The notes beneath the pieces were generated by a model that had not been told where the DNA came from, did not search any database, and saw only the letters and a list, made by a program, of their open reading frames with translations. Positions 1-7,858 of a stretch of 22,158 bases of DNA are shown here, in pieces. Within the stretch, counting starts at the first letter, position 1, and each line of letters opens with the position of its first letter. The translations under genes were made by a program, and so were the position numbers. This DNA comes from Candidatus Bathyarchaeota archaeon (lineage in GTDB: Archaea; Asgardarchaeota; Lokiarchaeia; Sigyniarchaeales; Sigyniarchaeaceae), in assembly GCA_014729935.1 (NCBI GenBank), contig WJJB01000022.1, positions 1 through 22,158 on the forward strand, given 5' to 3'.

Positions 1-3000
1 CTATCTTGGATCTTTCCGATAATCGCGGTAATCTCCCCATCGATTTTGCTCCTAAGCAAACCAATTGAATGGGATATCTTGTCAAACGAGCACATGCCAT
101 CCTCTTCCAAGATTCCTTCCAATTCGCTGGCGATTTCAAGCTCCCTTACCATCATGCTTAATTCGCTCACTTGTTCATGCAACTGTTTCTTGCTACCCTT
201 GATCTCGGTTTTAAGTTGGGTGATCATTTGACGTATATAATCGCGTTTTCCGAGCAAGGTTTTTTTTGCCTTTTCGATCTCTTTCTCATCTTTGTATTCC
301 ATGGGCAACGATTGCTGTTTCTTTCCAGAGATGGCATTCAGGTCGTTGATCGCTGCTTCAAGATTTTCTTGTTCCTCTCGCAATTTTTGAATCTCATCTT
401 CAAGCCCCTTTCGCTCCTTCGAAATTGATGTTGCATCTTCTTGCTTCAAGGTGTTCTTTAGCTCGGTGATCTTATCACGCTTGCTTTGCAGATCGCCTTT
501 AAGTCCGGAAAAATGATTTTTAAAGCTGGCTTCATCATCTTGGTATTCTTCAGGGATGTTTTGCCTTGCTTCGTCAATAGATTGTTCCAACGTTTCAAGA
601 TCATCTTGATGCTTCTTAATTTCATTCACTCGATCGGAGACCGCTTTAAACTTGGCCGAAATTTTCTCCAGATCATCCTGCAAGAAGGGCAAAGGGTGAT
701 CCTGCTTCAACATGCTCCATGATGATCGCATTGCTAGGGGATCCTCCTTGATGGTGGCAAGAGTAGCAAGAATCGAGCTTGTCATGGGATCCAAATGCTC
801 ATCTAGTAATATCTTGAAGCATTTCACGGTCTCTTCCTCCAATAGATGATCAAGACCAAAATTGCTGCAGGTCGAGAGGAGAGCATCTTGGCAATTCCTG
901 GCTTGTTCTTTCTTCTTGGCAAGTTCATCCCTTAATGCGGTGAGCTTTTGCTCCAGATCTTTCAGGACTTGAGAATTATCCTTATTTCTTGATTGTGGAT
1001 CAATGATACTTTCCAAGTATTCTCTCTTGTTCTTGTTTTGTTTTAATCGATTCGTTATTTCCGTGATCTCGGTCTTCAGAGCGGTGATGGAACTGCTGGG
1101 ATCTTGGTTGACGAGTTGCTTGCGATCTTCCTGCAAATCCTTGATTTTGGATTCTAATACCGCTTTCTTGGTGTTCATGTCCTCGATGGACTTCTCCATG
1201 CGCTTGATACATGCATTCAAATCTTCCAAGCGGGTAGGATACTGATCCTTCTCGAAACCTTCCAAGGTTTTTATAATCCCTACGCGTTCTTCATGTAGCT
1301 TGTCTCTGGTCTTAATTGAATCATCCCGACGTTGGAGGATTAGTTCCAATTGACCACGGATTTTCGATATTTTATCTTGGTTACTCGTGTGGTTGATCAA
1401 TTTTTCTTGGATTTCTCGCAGCTCGTTTTCTTCAGAGGAGTGGTTTTTCTTGAATTGCTCGAGACTTTCATGTAGCATGAATGAAAGATCTCCCCTTGCC
1501 CTGTAATAAAAAAGGGCTTCTAGTCGATTGACGAGTTCGTCGCTTGGTCTAACGGTGACTTTTTTCGCCAGTTTTTCCAAGTTCTGGATGTGATTTTCAA
1601 TTATACTAATATGACATTCGATTGTAGTCATAGATTGAACTTGTTTGACGCTAATCTGCCTTGGAATTTCAATCGGACAATTTTCCAAGTAATGGATGAC
1701 TAATGCAACCACTTCCCGCATGCTCTTCTGGTACCCGGATAGTTTTATTATTCCTTTAATGATTAATAGTGCTAACAGCACCAATGTGCCCGCCCCTACC
1801 AAGAACAGCATGAAAAAGGGATTCAGTGCCAAGCCAAGCGACACGCCGGCTATCATCACCCCGAATGATGATAGCAGGAGCACCCATGCAACCCTTCGGG
1901 AGCCTGCACCCCATTCCTCCAGGGAATGTTCGAGCTTGGCTTTGAACGTGCGGAAAATCGATTTTTCCCGATCGAGAATGAATGCCTCGCGTTCTTTTAT
2001 CTTGCGTTCGGTGTTTTCATGCTGTTCTTTGAACTTATCAAGTCGTTTCTTGAGTTGCTGGTAATCCTCTCGATCTTCGGTTTCCAATTCCAACGTTTGG
2101 TGAAGATCCTTTATCCTTGCATCAATTTGCCGAAGATTTTCATCCAACTTACCTATCTCGCCATTGATATGACTTTCTTTCTCCTTCCATTCATCAAACT
2201 CGCGCTTCTGCTTATTTTTCTCTCTAGCATTTTCAAGATCACCTTTTAGTCTTTTCATTTCTTCCAAGGTTTTCCGCATTTCCTCGGTTTTCTCGCGTAT
2301 CTCCTCATCTATTTTCTCAAGTTTTTTCAAGTCATTTTTGGCATTTCCAAGCTTTTCTTGGTGCTGTTGCAATTGTTTGGAAAGATCATCAATTTCATTA
2401 TAGAGATTAATTATTCCTTTCAAGTTCTTTTGTGTTTCTTCAGTAGACGCGATATTGCGAGAAAGCCTACTGGTTTGCTCCATCAATTTACAGAACTGTT
2501 GGAATTTTCCAGTATAATCATCGAACTCGTTTTTAATTTCCTTCGACAGGTCGGTTAATGTATCTTGAAGCTCCCGTTCCTTCTCGCCAACCCATTCCTG
2601 TAATTTCACGATTGCTGGGCGAATTTTTTCAGATTCCTGCTGGAAATCATGTATCTTGGTAAATGTTTCGTTAATTTTTTTGCAGCCATCGAGCTTTTGC
2701 ACCACGGCAAGCACCTGTTTCTCGAGATCTTCCAGCATTAGGGTTTTCTGTTTACGGTTAATCAATTTTTTTTCCAAGGATTGGTGGTCCTTTTCTCTAC
2801 TTCGGATGGTTTCCGTTAGTTTTTCCAGTTCCTTGGTTTTTATAGCGATAGCCTGCTCGATACTGGCTATTTCCTTGTTGATCCCTTCGAGCTGGCTCAA
2901 TTCATCTAATTCCCGAGAAATATCTTCCAACTGGGTTTTAAATTCTTCGAGATTCTGGGATCTTTTACGATTTTCCTTCTCGATGTCCTTGCAGCTCTCC

Positions 3001-3722
3001 ACCTTCCCGATTTTAGCAAAGATATCTTGAAAACCGTTGAGCTCTTGCTTCAACGCAGAAATGGATGCGTCAACGTTCTTTATTGCAGCTACCTTTTTTT
3101 TTGATTCGCTGATCGTGAATTTATGGTTACAATACTGGTTGATTTCTTCCAATCGATTGATTTCCTACTTGTATTGTTTCTTCAAGATGGAAAAATTTTC
3201 CAAGTTGAGCAACTTGTTAATGATCTCCTTCTTCTTTCGTTTCCCGGTTTCAATGAATCCATCCAAGCCTTTTTGCTCCACGAAACTGCTATTTCGCAGA
3301 ATATCTCCATCGAAGCCGAGAAATTCTTGAACATGATCCTTCACGGCATTTATGCCAATGTCATTGGAATCCCATACCTGCTCTTCCGGGGTGCCAATGT
3401 TGACTTTCAAAATGATCGGGTTATCGGTGCTTCCATTCCCCCCGCGAATGATTTGGCGATTAATGCTGCAATCCCGACCATTCTTTTGGAAGCGCAAGGT
3501 GATGTTTGCTGCTTCCGAGGTATACCCGATGGCATCGATGTTTCCCCGCTCCTTCTTGACCAAGAGATCGCCTGCTAGGGCGAGATAAATCGCCTCGAAC
3601 AGGGTGGATTTGCCACTCTCATTCTTTCCCATCACGAGAATGTTACCTTCCGGAGGGAAATTGAGCAACTTGATATCAAGGTTCTTGAATCCCTTCACGG
3701 ATATGGATGTCAACTTGAGCAT
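1..3722 (-). CDS. Membrane-hairpin Rad50/SbcC/YhaN-like coiled-coil ATPase, partial, with an in-frame TAG
   Basis: SMC-family ABC ATPase; relatives in Mre11-Rad50-type complexes remodel or clamp DNA ends. The N-terminal head is clear: residues 1-31 form the opening strands, the Walker A is GKNESGKST at 32-40, and a Q-loop-like SFVEQKG lies near 150. From about residue 165 the protein is charged heptad-rich coiled coil. Residues about 612-633 and 636-657 are two hydrophobic helices joined by NPFF and flanked by basic residues: a tight membrane hairpin where Rad50 would have its CxxC hook. I saw no CxxC in the manual translation. Coil resumes to the left edge (about 1240 codons visible); the C-terminal head with signature and Walker B lies outside. 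Codon 186 is TAG, with the same frame open on both sides. The start at 3722 is chosen over 3755 because AGGAGG lies 9 nt upstream. It follows the Mre11-like gene in an operon. The family call is solid; the DNA-end role is inferred. Confidence 0.85.
3165..3167 (-). other. In-frame TAG codon inside the Rad50/YhaN-like gene
   Basis: Codon 186 of the ATPase gene reads TAG. Upstream the frame ends KKQYK; downstream the same frame continues EINRLEEIN and stays open across the transmembrane hairpin to position 3 in every part I translated. No in-frame ATG follows until about position 2740, so simple restart is unlikely. CAG to TAG is the smallest change that would explain it. The alternatives are a real nonsense mutation, an assembly or read error, or amber recoding (suppressor tRNA or pyrrolysine). 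Confidence 0.9.
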
Positions 3723-3731
3723 GGGGGCGTT

Positions 3732-3737
3732 CCTCCT
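3732..3737 (-). promoter_or_regulatory. Shine-Dalgarno AGGAGG deciding the ATPase start
   Basis: AGGAGG on the minus strand ends 9 nt before the ATG at 3722 and overlaps the TAG stop codon of the upstream Mre11-like gene. This supports the 3722 start rather than the in-frame ATG at 3755, and indicates translational coupling of the two genes. Confidence 0.8.
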
Positions 3738-5079
3738 ACACGTTTTTCCAATCATTCCTGATCTTTACCAACGCGGATTCCAGAACCTGTTTCTTACCTG
3801 GTTCCTCGCGAATGTGTCCTTGCACCAGATTCTCCAACTCCAGGAGCGGGTCAAGGCCGGAGATCTCCTCCGCCTTGGATTCGAATTCGATCTCGTCGGA
3901 AAGCTCGAAATATATCCCACGCCTCATTCCAAGTTCCACGTATTTGTAAATGTCGAGATGGTGGTACTGCTGGCGTGCCATTTCCCCGCATAACCGGAGC
4001 TGGACCACGCTGTCCTTCCTCACGTGCTTCTTGATAAGGGCGATTATCTCACGATTCGATATTCTCGGATCGGCATAGGTCAGGTCGTGTTTAAATGAAT
4101 CCAAGTGGTAAAATGAATGGATCACTTGGTCAACCTTGGCTACATGTCCTACTCCTGCATCGATATGGATGATGGAGATGCCATGGTCCAACCCAAGAAA
4201 GTTAAAATCAATGGGATTAAGCTGCGGGCATGTGATTATTCCGGGCGTCTCGTTATCGTCCAGTGAAAGGGTTGGATTCGGCCCTCCGAGGAATATATAA
4301 TCGATACCACGCTCCTTGAATCGTTTTATTGCCCCGGGGTCGATCTTGACCAACTTATCGATGATGGTTCGGGGCCGGGAACGAGAGACAGGGGTATCCC
4401 TAGTGCCATGTGGTGCATCTGTATCCCCGATATCACGGCCTTGCCTCCCAGCACCAGAAATTTCGCGAGCATCGATATTTCCATCGTCCTTAGCATCAAC
4501 AGCAATAGCTGAATTCGTTCCACTTGATCTTCCACCTGTCGCCGGGCCGATGAATCTTCCATTCATCAGGAAAATGGAGATCTTCCCAGGATTGCAGCTG
4601 AAATCGAAATTAAAATCATCGAGCTCACGGAACACGTCTGGGGTGGTAAATATCTCTATGGGATGCCCTGCCACCGTATCATCGAATACCGGTGCTATGA
4701 TCTCGTCTTGCTTCCGATCTTCTACCTTCAGCACGTGTACCTTCGGGTTGGTGTTGAAAATCACGTGGGGATAATCATCATTTGCGTGGTACAGGGGCGT
4801 ATCCCGATAGGCAGGATAAACGAACACGTGAATCCCAGCATTCGTCAGCCGCTCGATTGACTGGAGCACCACCCTGACCGTGCTATTTCTTGGTTTCGGC
4901 GTGCTGAACAGGTTCCCAGCGATGATCAGGCAATCCAAGTCCCGGTCTAGCACCGATCTCGTGTATTCATCCCAGTTTCGTTCCAATGCGGCAACATGAG
5001 TCAAATGCCGCGATGAAGACATGTGCTTGAACTTGAATTCCAGCGTTACATCCGAGCATGTGCCTACCTTAAATACCAT
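3736..5079 (-). CDS. Mre11/SbcD/YhaO-like metallophosphoesterase-fold protein with degenerate active site
   Basis: 447 residues, first gene of the operon with the Rad50/YhaN-like ATPase. The order of strands and motifs follows Mre11: KVGTCSDVTLE (3-14), DCLIIAGNLFS (49-59), IHVFVYPAYRDTP (83-95), KISIFLMNG (166-174) and IDYIFLGGPNP (259-269). In active Mre11 these read DxH, GDxxD, GNHD, H and GHxH. Here DxH has become SDVT, GD has become GN (N56), GNHD has become AYRD, the lone His is N173, and GHxH is GGPN. Only Asp10 and Asp93 survive, so metal-dependent nuclease activity is unlikely. Residues about 178-238 form a Gly/Asp/Arg/Ser-rich, probably disordered insert before the last core strand. 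The C-terminal 150 residues may be the capping and ATPase-binding part. An in-frame TGA at 5086-5088 fixes the start near 5079. Inferred role: structural or regulatory partner of the ATPase. Confidence 0.8.
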   Translation of the reverse strand: MVFKVGTCSDVTLEFKFKHMSSSRHLTHVAALERNWDEYTRSVLDRDLDCLIIAGNLFSTPKPRNSTVRVVLQSIERLTNAGIHVFVYPAYRDTPLYHANDDYPHVIFNTNPKVHVLKVEDRKQDEIIAPVFDDTVAGHPIEIFTTPDVFRELDDFNFDFSCNPGKISIFLMNGRFIGPATGGRSSGTNSAIAVDAKDDGNIDAREISGAGRQGRDIGDTDAPHGTRDTPVSRSRPRTIIDKLVKIDPGAIKRFKERGIDYIFLGGPNPTLSLDDNETPGIITCPQLNPIDFNFLGLDHGISIIHIDAGVGHVAKVDQVIHSFYHLDSFKHDLTYADPRISNREIIALIKKHVRKDSVVQLRLCGEMARQQYHHLDIYKYVELGMRRGIYFELSDEIEFESKAEEISGLDPLLELENLVQGHIREEPGKKQVLESALVKIRNDWKNV

Positions 5080-5315
5080 TCCGATTCACGCACCCACACA
5101 TGGTGGAACCCGCCAACAAGCACCCACGAACCGCTCAACAGGGAGCACGGCATCACGATGGAAGGCTTGCACCAGTCGATGGGGGTCCACGAATTTCCAT
5201 AACTAGACTATTATTACACGTGGCTTCTTATAAGAAGCCATTGATTAAAAAAGTTCTTGGCTAAATATTGTAATCTGGACCCGGGGCAGTCTACAGGCCA
5301 TTTTTGATTATAGGG
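5080..5315. other. Intergenic stretch upstream of the Mre11-like/Rad50-like operon
   Basis: No convincing gene. It contains the 20-bp palindrome at 5221-5240 and should hold the promoter of the operon on the minus strand. A stretch of about 38 open codons on the minus strand (about 5095-5205) has no plausible start and is not called. Confidence 0.5.
5221..5240. promoter_or_regulatory. Perfect 20-bp palindrome with TATA-like centre
   Basis: TGGCTTCTTATAAGAAGCCA is its own reverse complement over all 20 bases. The centre CTTATAAG resembles an archaeal TATA box. It lies 142 bp upstream of the Mre11-like start and 75 bp past the end of the nucleotidyltransferase gene, both on the minus strand. 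It could be an operator overlapping a promoter, or a stem-loop (7-bp stem, 6-nt loop) ending the upstream gene pair. No T-run follows on the minus strand, which favours an operator. Confidence 0.6.
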
Positions 5316-5603
5316 TCATATCAGAAGATACGAAACTTGGACATTAGACATTAATACCCATTTAAATAGCACCACGCTTCTAAAGCCCCCGAATCGTGAC
5401 CTTCGATCCATGGCAATGCATGTATCCATCTCGATCGCCGCCGGTACCTTTGCCATGTCATTCTCAAGAACGATATCGATATCCATGGTCGTCCTTGGCC
5501 TTCCCCGTATAATTGCCGCGGTACCACCAACCACGACATGCATCACGCCGTGTTTTGTTAATGCACGGGTAACACGTTCCAAGACTTCAAGAAACTCGGC
5601 CAC
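5316..5603 (-). CDS. Short MNT-type nucleotidyltransferase, probably truncated
   Basis: 95 residues. The N-terminal part is a clear polymerase-beta-like minimal nucleotidyltransferase: a helix (1-19), then VVVGGTAA (24-30), RGRPRTT (33-39) and DIDI (41-44), i.e. the GG motif and the first two catalytic Asp residues (D41, D43). The relatives I know (AbiEii-like and DUF6036-like proteins, often half of toxin-antitoxin or HEPN/MNT pairs) are usually 150-190 residues and have a third acidic residue on a later strand. Here the recognisable pattern ends near residue 58 and the remainder (RRSRFGGFRSVVLFK and on) does not resemble the family. A frameshift or other decay is likely; another frame continues DSGALEAW but also stops soon. 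The start overlaps the upstream gene by 17 bp, indicating one operon. If active, it would transfer a nucleotide to a protein or RNA; that is family knowledge, not shown here. Confidence 0.6.
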   Translation of the reverse strand: MAEFLEVLERVTRALTKHGVMHVVVGGTAAIIRGRPRTTMDIDIVLENDMAKVPAAIEMDTCIAMDRRSRFGGFRSVVLFKWVLMSNVQVSYLLI

Positions 5604-5895
5604 TTCCTTCCACTTCCTGTTTCAATCGCTGCATATGCATGAAATGCTCCCGCATGCGACGTATTAAATCCCGCTCACTAATGCCAGGAAACTTGCTCCG
5701 GAATCCTTCCATGAGCGCATCGAGGGTTGCATGGATGAGCCGGTCGGCAATCGTAATGCTATCAAACCCGCGTGATTGCAATCGCTTGAAATGCTCTTCC
5801 TCTGCCAACCGTTTAGAAATCATCAACTTCTCGCGTTTTTTATCATTCATTTCGATGAACCAGGGAGCCTTGATATACAATAGAGGGATTGTCAT
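5587..5895 (-). CDS. Small helical protein paired with the nucleotidyltransferase
   Basis: 102 residues from the ATG at 5895, or 87 from the ATG at 5850 (MNDKKREKL). Neither start has a clear Shine-Dalgarno. The protein looks almost entirely helical and charged, with a patch FRSKFPGISERDLIRRMREHFMHMQRLKQ near the C-terminus and no cysteine, metal or membrane motif. I do not recognise the family. Its stop lies inside the nucleotidyltransferase gene (17-bp overlap), so the two are probably translated together. That arrangement fits the two-gene pairs in which a small helical partner accompanies an MNT enzyme, but no HEPN RxxxxH motif is visible, so a toxin or antitoxin role is only a possibility. 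Confidence 0.55.
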   Translation of the reverse strand: MTIPLLYIKAPWFIEMNDKKREKLMISKRLAEEEHFKRLQSRGFDSITIADRLIHATLDALMEGFRSKFPGISERDLIRRMREHFMHMQRLKQEVEGSGRVS

Positions 5896-6451
5896 GAGAA
5901 TTTGATTAGATAGTCATTCTTGGAATTTCTTGCAAGTGCATCTCGATGGAACTTGGAAAACCGGTAACCATTCGGGTAATTGATTGTATCCCATCGAAGA
6001 TTTATCAGTCTTGCGACAGAAATCCCGCCATTTGAGTTTGTTTTGATGCGTGATGCATTTTGGAATCGAGAAATGATCCGTGAAACGATTAATTCGATCG
6101 TTACTTGGTAATACCAGCGAGACTCTATGACACAACGGTTGAAATTAGAAACCCGGAAACTATAACCCAAGAACCGCCCACCGTTATTTCAAACTTAGAC
6201 GAACTTGGAGATCGTATGTTCCCAAGATATCTTAATATTTCACACGCGGATAATAAAAGATTCTCAGCTGCCATTTTATCGCTTGATTGAATATCTTCAT
6301 TAATGAATGAATCAGCAATTCCTTGAAACGTGAAGATTAATTCTCGGGAGTCACCTGCGAGACGGAATGTTCATAAATTCTTGGAAAAATCGGATAGTTG
6401 CCTTGATATTTAATTAAACTACCACGCTCTAAACAGTAACGGGGGAATTTG

Positions 6452-6595
6452 ATGTGCTCGATGCGAAGGATTGAAATGGAACCGGAGATTTCCCCACCTG
6501 CCTGGTTATACAACGCGTGGTTGATGTTTCGGGGAAGAAATGGTGGGATACAAGGAAGAAAGAGTTTTGCTACACGATGGAGCAGGAACTCTTGA
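6452..6595 (+). CDS. Possible small protein gene (47 residues)
   Basis: ATG at 6452 is preceded by GGGGGAATTTG, a possible ribosome site, and by an AT-rich TATTTAATTAAA stretch about 40 bp upstream. The peptide starts MCSMRRIEMEPEISPPAWLY and is basic at its end. There is no family resemblance. The overlapping +1 frame looks equally protein-like, so this may be a gene fragment rather than a small gene. Confidence 0.2.
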   Translation: MCSMRRIEMEPEISPPAWLYNAWLMFRGRNGGIQGRKSFATRWSRNS

Positions 6596-6749
6596 TGCCC
6601 CTAGCTTTTGTGGCAGCTTGAAATGGGACGCGAGATATTTGTCGGAGCCGGATTAAAATGTAGTCGATGATAATTATCAATTTCCCCCAAAACTGCTAAA
6701 GGGGCGGGTTTTCTCTCGCAAGAAGTGAGTGGTTGAGGCGAATCGAGGG

Positions 6750-6758
6750 AAAAAAAAA
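6750..6758 (-). terminator. T-run terminator after the ferredoxin gene
   Basis: Nine consecutive T on the minus strand begin directly after the TAA stop of the ferredoxin gene. Archaeal RNA polymerase can terminate at such oligo-T tracts; there is no obvious hairpin. Confidence 0.45.
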
Positions 6759-7649
6759 TTACAGGACATCACCCCTGATGGAGATGGTCACGTCTTCGAC
6801 GGGAATGTCCTTCCCGGTGCGCTTCAATGCCTCGTCCACGAGCATGCGAGCTCCGAAGCAGCATGGCACCTGCATATGCACCAGTTGGATAGATTTAATG
6901 TTGTTCCGCTCGAAGATGGCTGCAATCTTGGCAATGTACTCATCCCTGTATGGGTCGAGCTTCGGGCAGAACATGATGAGTGCCTTTCCCTTCAGGAACT
7001 CTTGATGGAAGTTCCCATGCGCGAAGGGCACGCAATCCATCACGATCACGAGATCGGCGTTCTTAAAGTACGAGGCTTCCGGATTCAGCAATTTGAGCTG
7101 GACTGGCCATTGTCGAAGCTGTGACTTTACCACCAAGGCTTCCCCGAGAGCACCTGATTCCTGCTCCTCCCCCGAAAAATCGAGGGCTCTCGTGCCCGGA
7201 CACCCGCCGAGAGCCGATGCACTCGTGCATTCACCGTCATCGCTCCTGTCGCTCAATCCGTCGTCATGCTCGGGGATGTTGATGCCATGATCCTTCAAGT
7301 ACTCGATCGCTTGATCGTGATAATCCTGCTGGTCGTGGTGGATGAGATGTTCAAGATGTGCCTTTATGGTATTCTGCCCATGTGGAACCACATTATCCAT
7401 GACGCGCATCTCATCATACGGCTCCGCCTCTCGCTTCTCGACCGATATGGCACCCTCTGGGCAATCACCGATGCACGCGCCCAGGCCGTCGCAGAATAGC
7501 TCCCCAACCAGCCTCGCCTTGCCATCGATCATCTGGATGGCACCCTCGGGGCACCCGGTGGCGCAGATGCCGCACCCCGTGCACAGGTCCTGGTCGATCT
7601 TGATGATGTCCCTTAACACTTTTCTTGAATTTCCAGTTGATTTTGCCAT
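6759..7649 (-). CDS. Hcp-associated ferredoxin-domain protein (4Fe-4S)
   Basis: 296 residues. The N-terminal ferredoxin domain has DLCTGCGICATGCPEGAI (C23, C26, C29, C33) and a second motif LFCDGLGACIGDCPEGAI (C53, C59, C63), where Leu56 replaces the middle cysteine. I recall this CDGLGAC form as typical of the family. Residues 80-125 are His-rich and helical. A low-complexity linker (128-168) contains GGCPG (C150), and a C-terminal domain with NADLVIVMDCVPFAHG and QVPCCFG (C263, C264) follows. Proteins of this type commonly sit beside hcp in anaerobes and are presumed to feed electrons to the hybrid-cluster protein. Here it lies downstream of hcp on the same strand but beyond a terminator-like hairpin, with its own TATA-like TCTATATG about 180 bp upstream, so partly independent expression is likely. 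Soluble and cytoplasmic. Confidence 0.85.
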   Translation of the reverse strand: MAKSTGNSRKVLRDIIKIDQDLCTGCGICATGCPEGAIQMIDGKARLVGELFCDGLGACIGDCPEGAISVEKREAEPYDEMRVMDNVVPHGQNTIKAHLEHLIHHDQQDYHDQAIEYLKDHGINIPEHDDGLSDRSDDGECTSASALGGCPGTRALDFSGEEQESGALGEALVVKSQLRQWPVQLKLLNPEASYFKNADLVIVMDCVPFAHGNFHQEFLKGKALIMFCPKLDPYRDEYIAKIAAIFERNNIKSIQLVHMQVPCCFGARMLVDEALKRTGKDIPVEDVTISIRGDVL

Positions 7650-7834
7650 GTCCTATCTATTGTTCCATTGCTTGCAGGGCATCATCTATGTGAGCCTTCA
7701 CCTGTAAAGCAAGATGGGAGAAAACGAGTATTCGAGATCAAGGGTGATCTAGCAGTGATAATGATCCATGGGATGCTAGATGGCGCGTGGAATTACCTCT
7801 AGGGATTGTGGAAAATATCGCATATAGATAGGGG

Positions 7835-7857
7835 AAAAAAAAATGCCACCCGGTGGC
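7835..7857 (-). terminator. Hairpin plus T9 terminator after hcp
   Basis: Read on the minus strand, GCCAC-CGG-GTGGC forms a 5-bp GC-rich stem immediately after the hcp TAA, followed by AT8, so nine A are seen on the plus strand at 7835-7843. It resembles a bacterial intrinsic terminator and separates hcp from the ferredoxin gene. Confidence 0.6.
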
Positions 7858-7858
7858 G

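Larger units (their letters stand above)
5896..6758. other. Long intergenic region without a convincing gene
   Basis: About 860 bp of AT-richer sequence between the small gene pair and the ferredoxin gene. Open frames on both strands (minus 5892-6170 and plus 6105-6290) begin only at TTG and look unlike proteins. The best small candidate is described separately at 6452-6595. A second frame in the same place reads LVIQRVVDVSGKKWWDTRKK and stops after about 50 codons; the two could be remnants of one decayed gene. Confidence 0.45.

Noticed and set aside
1000..1212. Minus-strand 70-codon frame inside the ATPase gene
   Set aside because: It is the out-of-frame shadow of the coiled coil; the His/Gln/Arg-rich product is typical of a shifted read of Glu/Lys codons.
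1..3164. Pseudogene reading for the whole ATPase gene
   Set aside because: One TAG is the only break I found; the frame stays open for over a thousand codons with intact heptads and membrane hairpin, unlike an old pseudogene. A recent mutation or recoding remains possible.
3736..3738. Readthrough of the TAG ending the Mre11-like gene
   Set aside because: The TAG overlaps the AGGAGG of the next gene, the usual layout of a real stop, and the extension of about 20 residues ends at TGA without resembling a domain.
4316..4774. Plus-strand 152-codon frame opposite the Mre11-like gene
   Set aside because: Antisense shadow with Ser/Pro-rich product and no motif, opposite a well-supported gene.
5892..6170. 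Minus-strand 92-codon frame overlapping the small helical gene by ATGA
   Set aside because: It starts only at TTG with no ribosome site, the composition is erratic, and no family pattern is seen; the overlap may be chance. A second frame (5914-6135) in the same place has the same problem.
6105..6290. Plus-strand 61-codon frame
   Set aside because: TTG start, no ribosome site, no recognisable motif, and it overlaps another open frame on the opposite strand.
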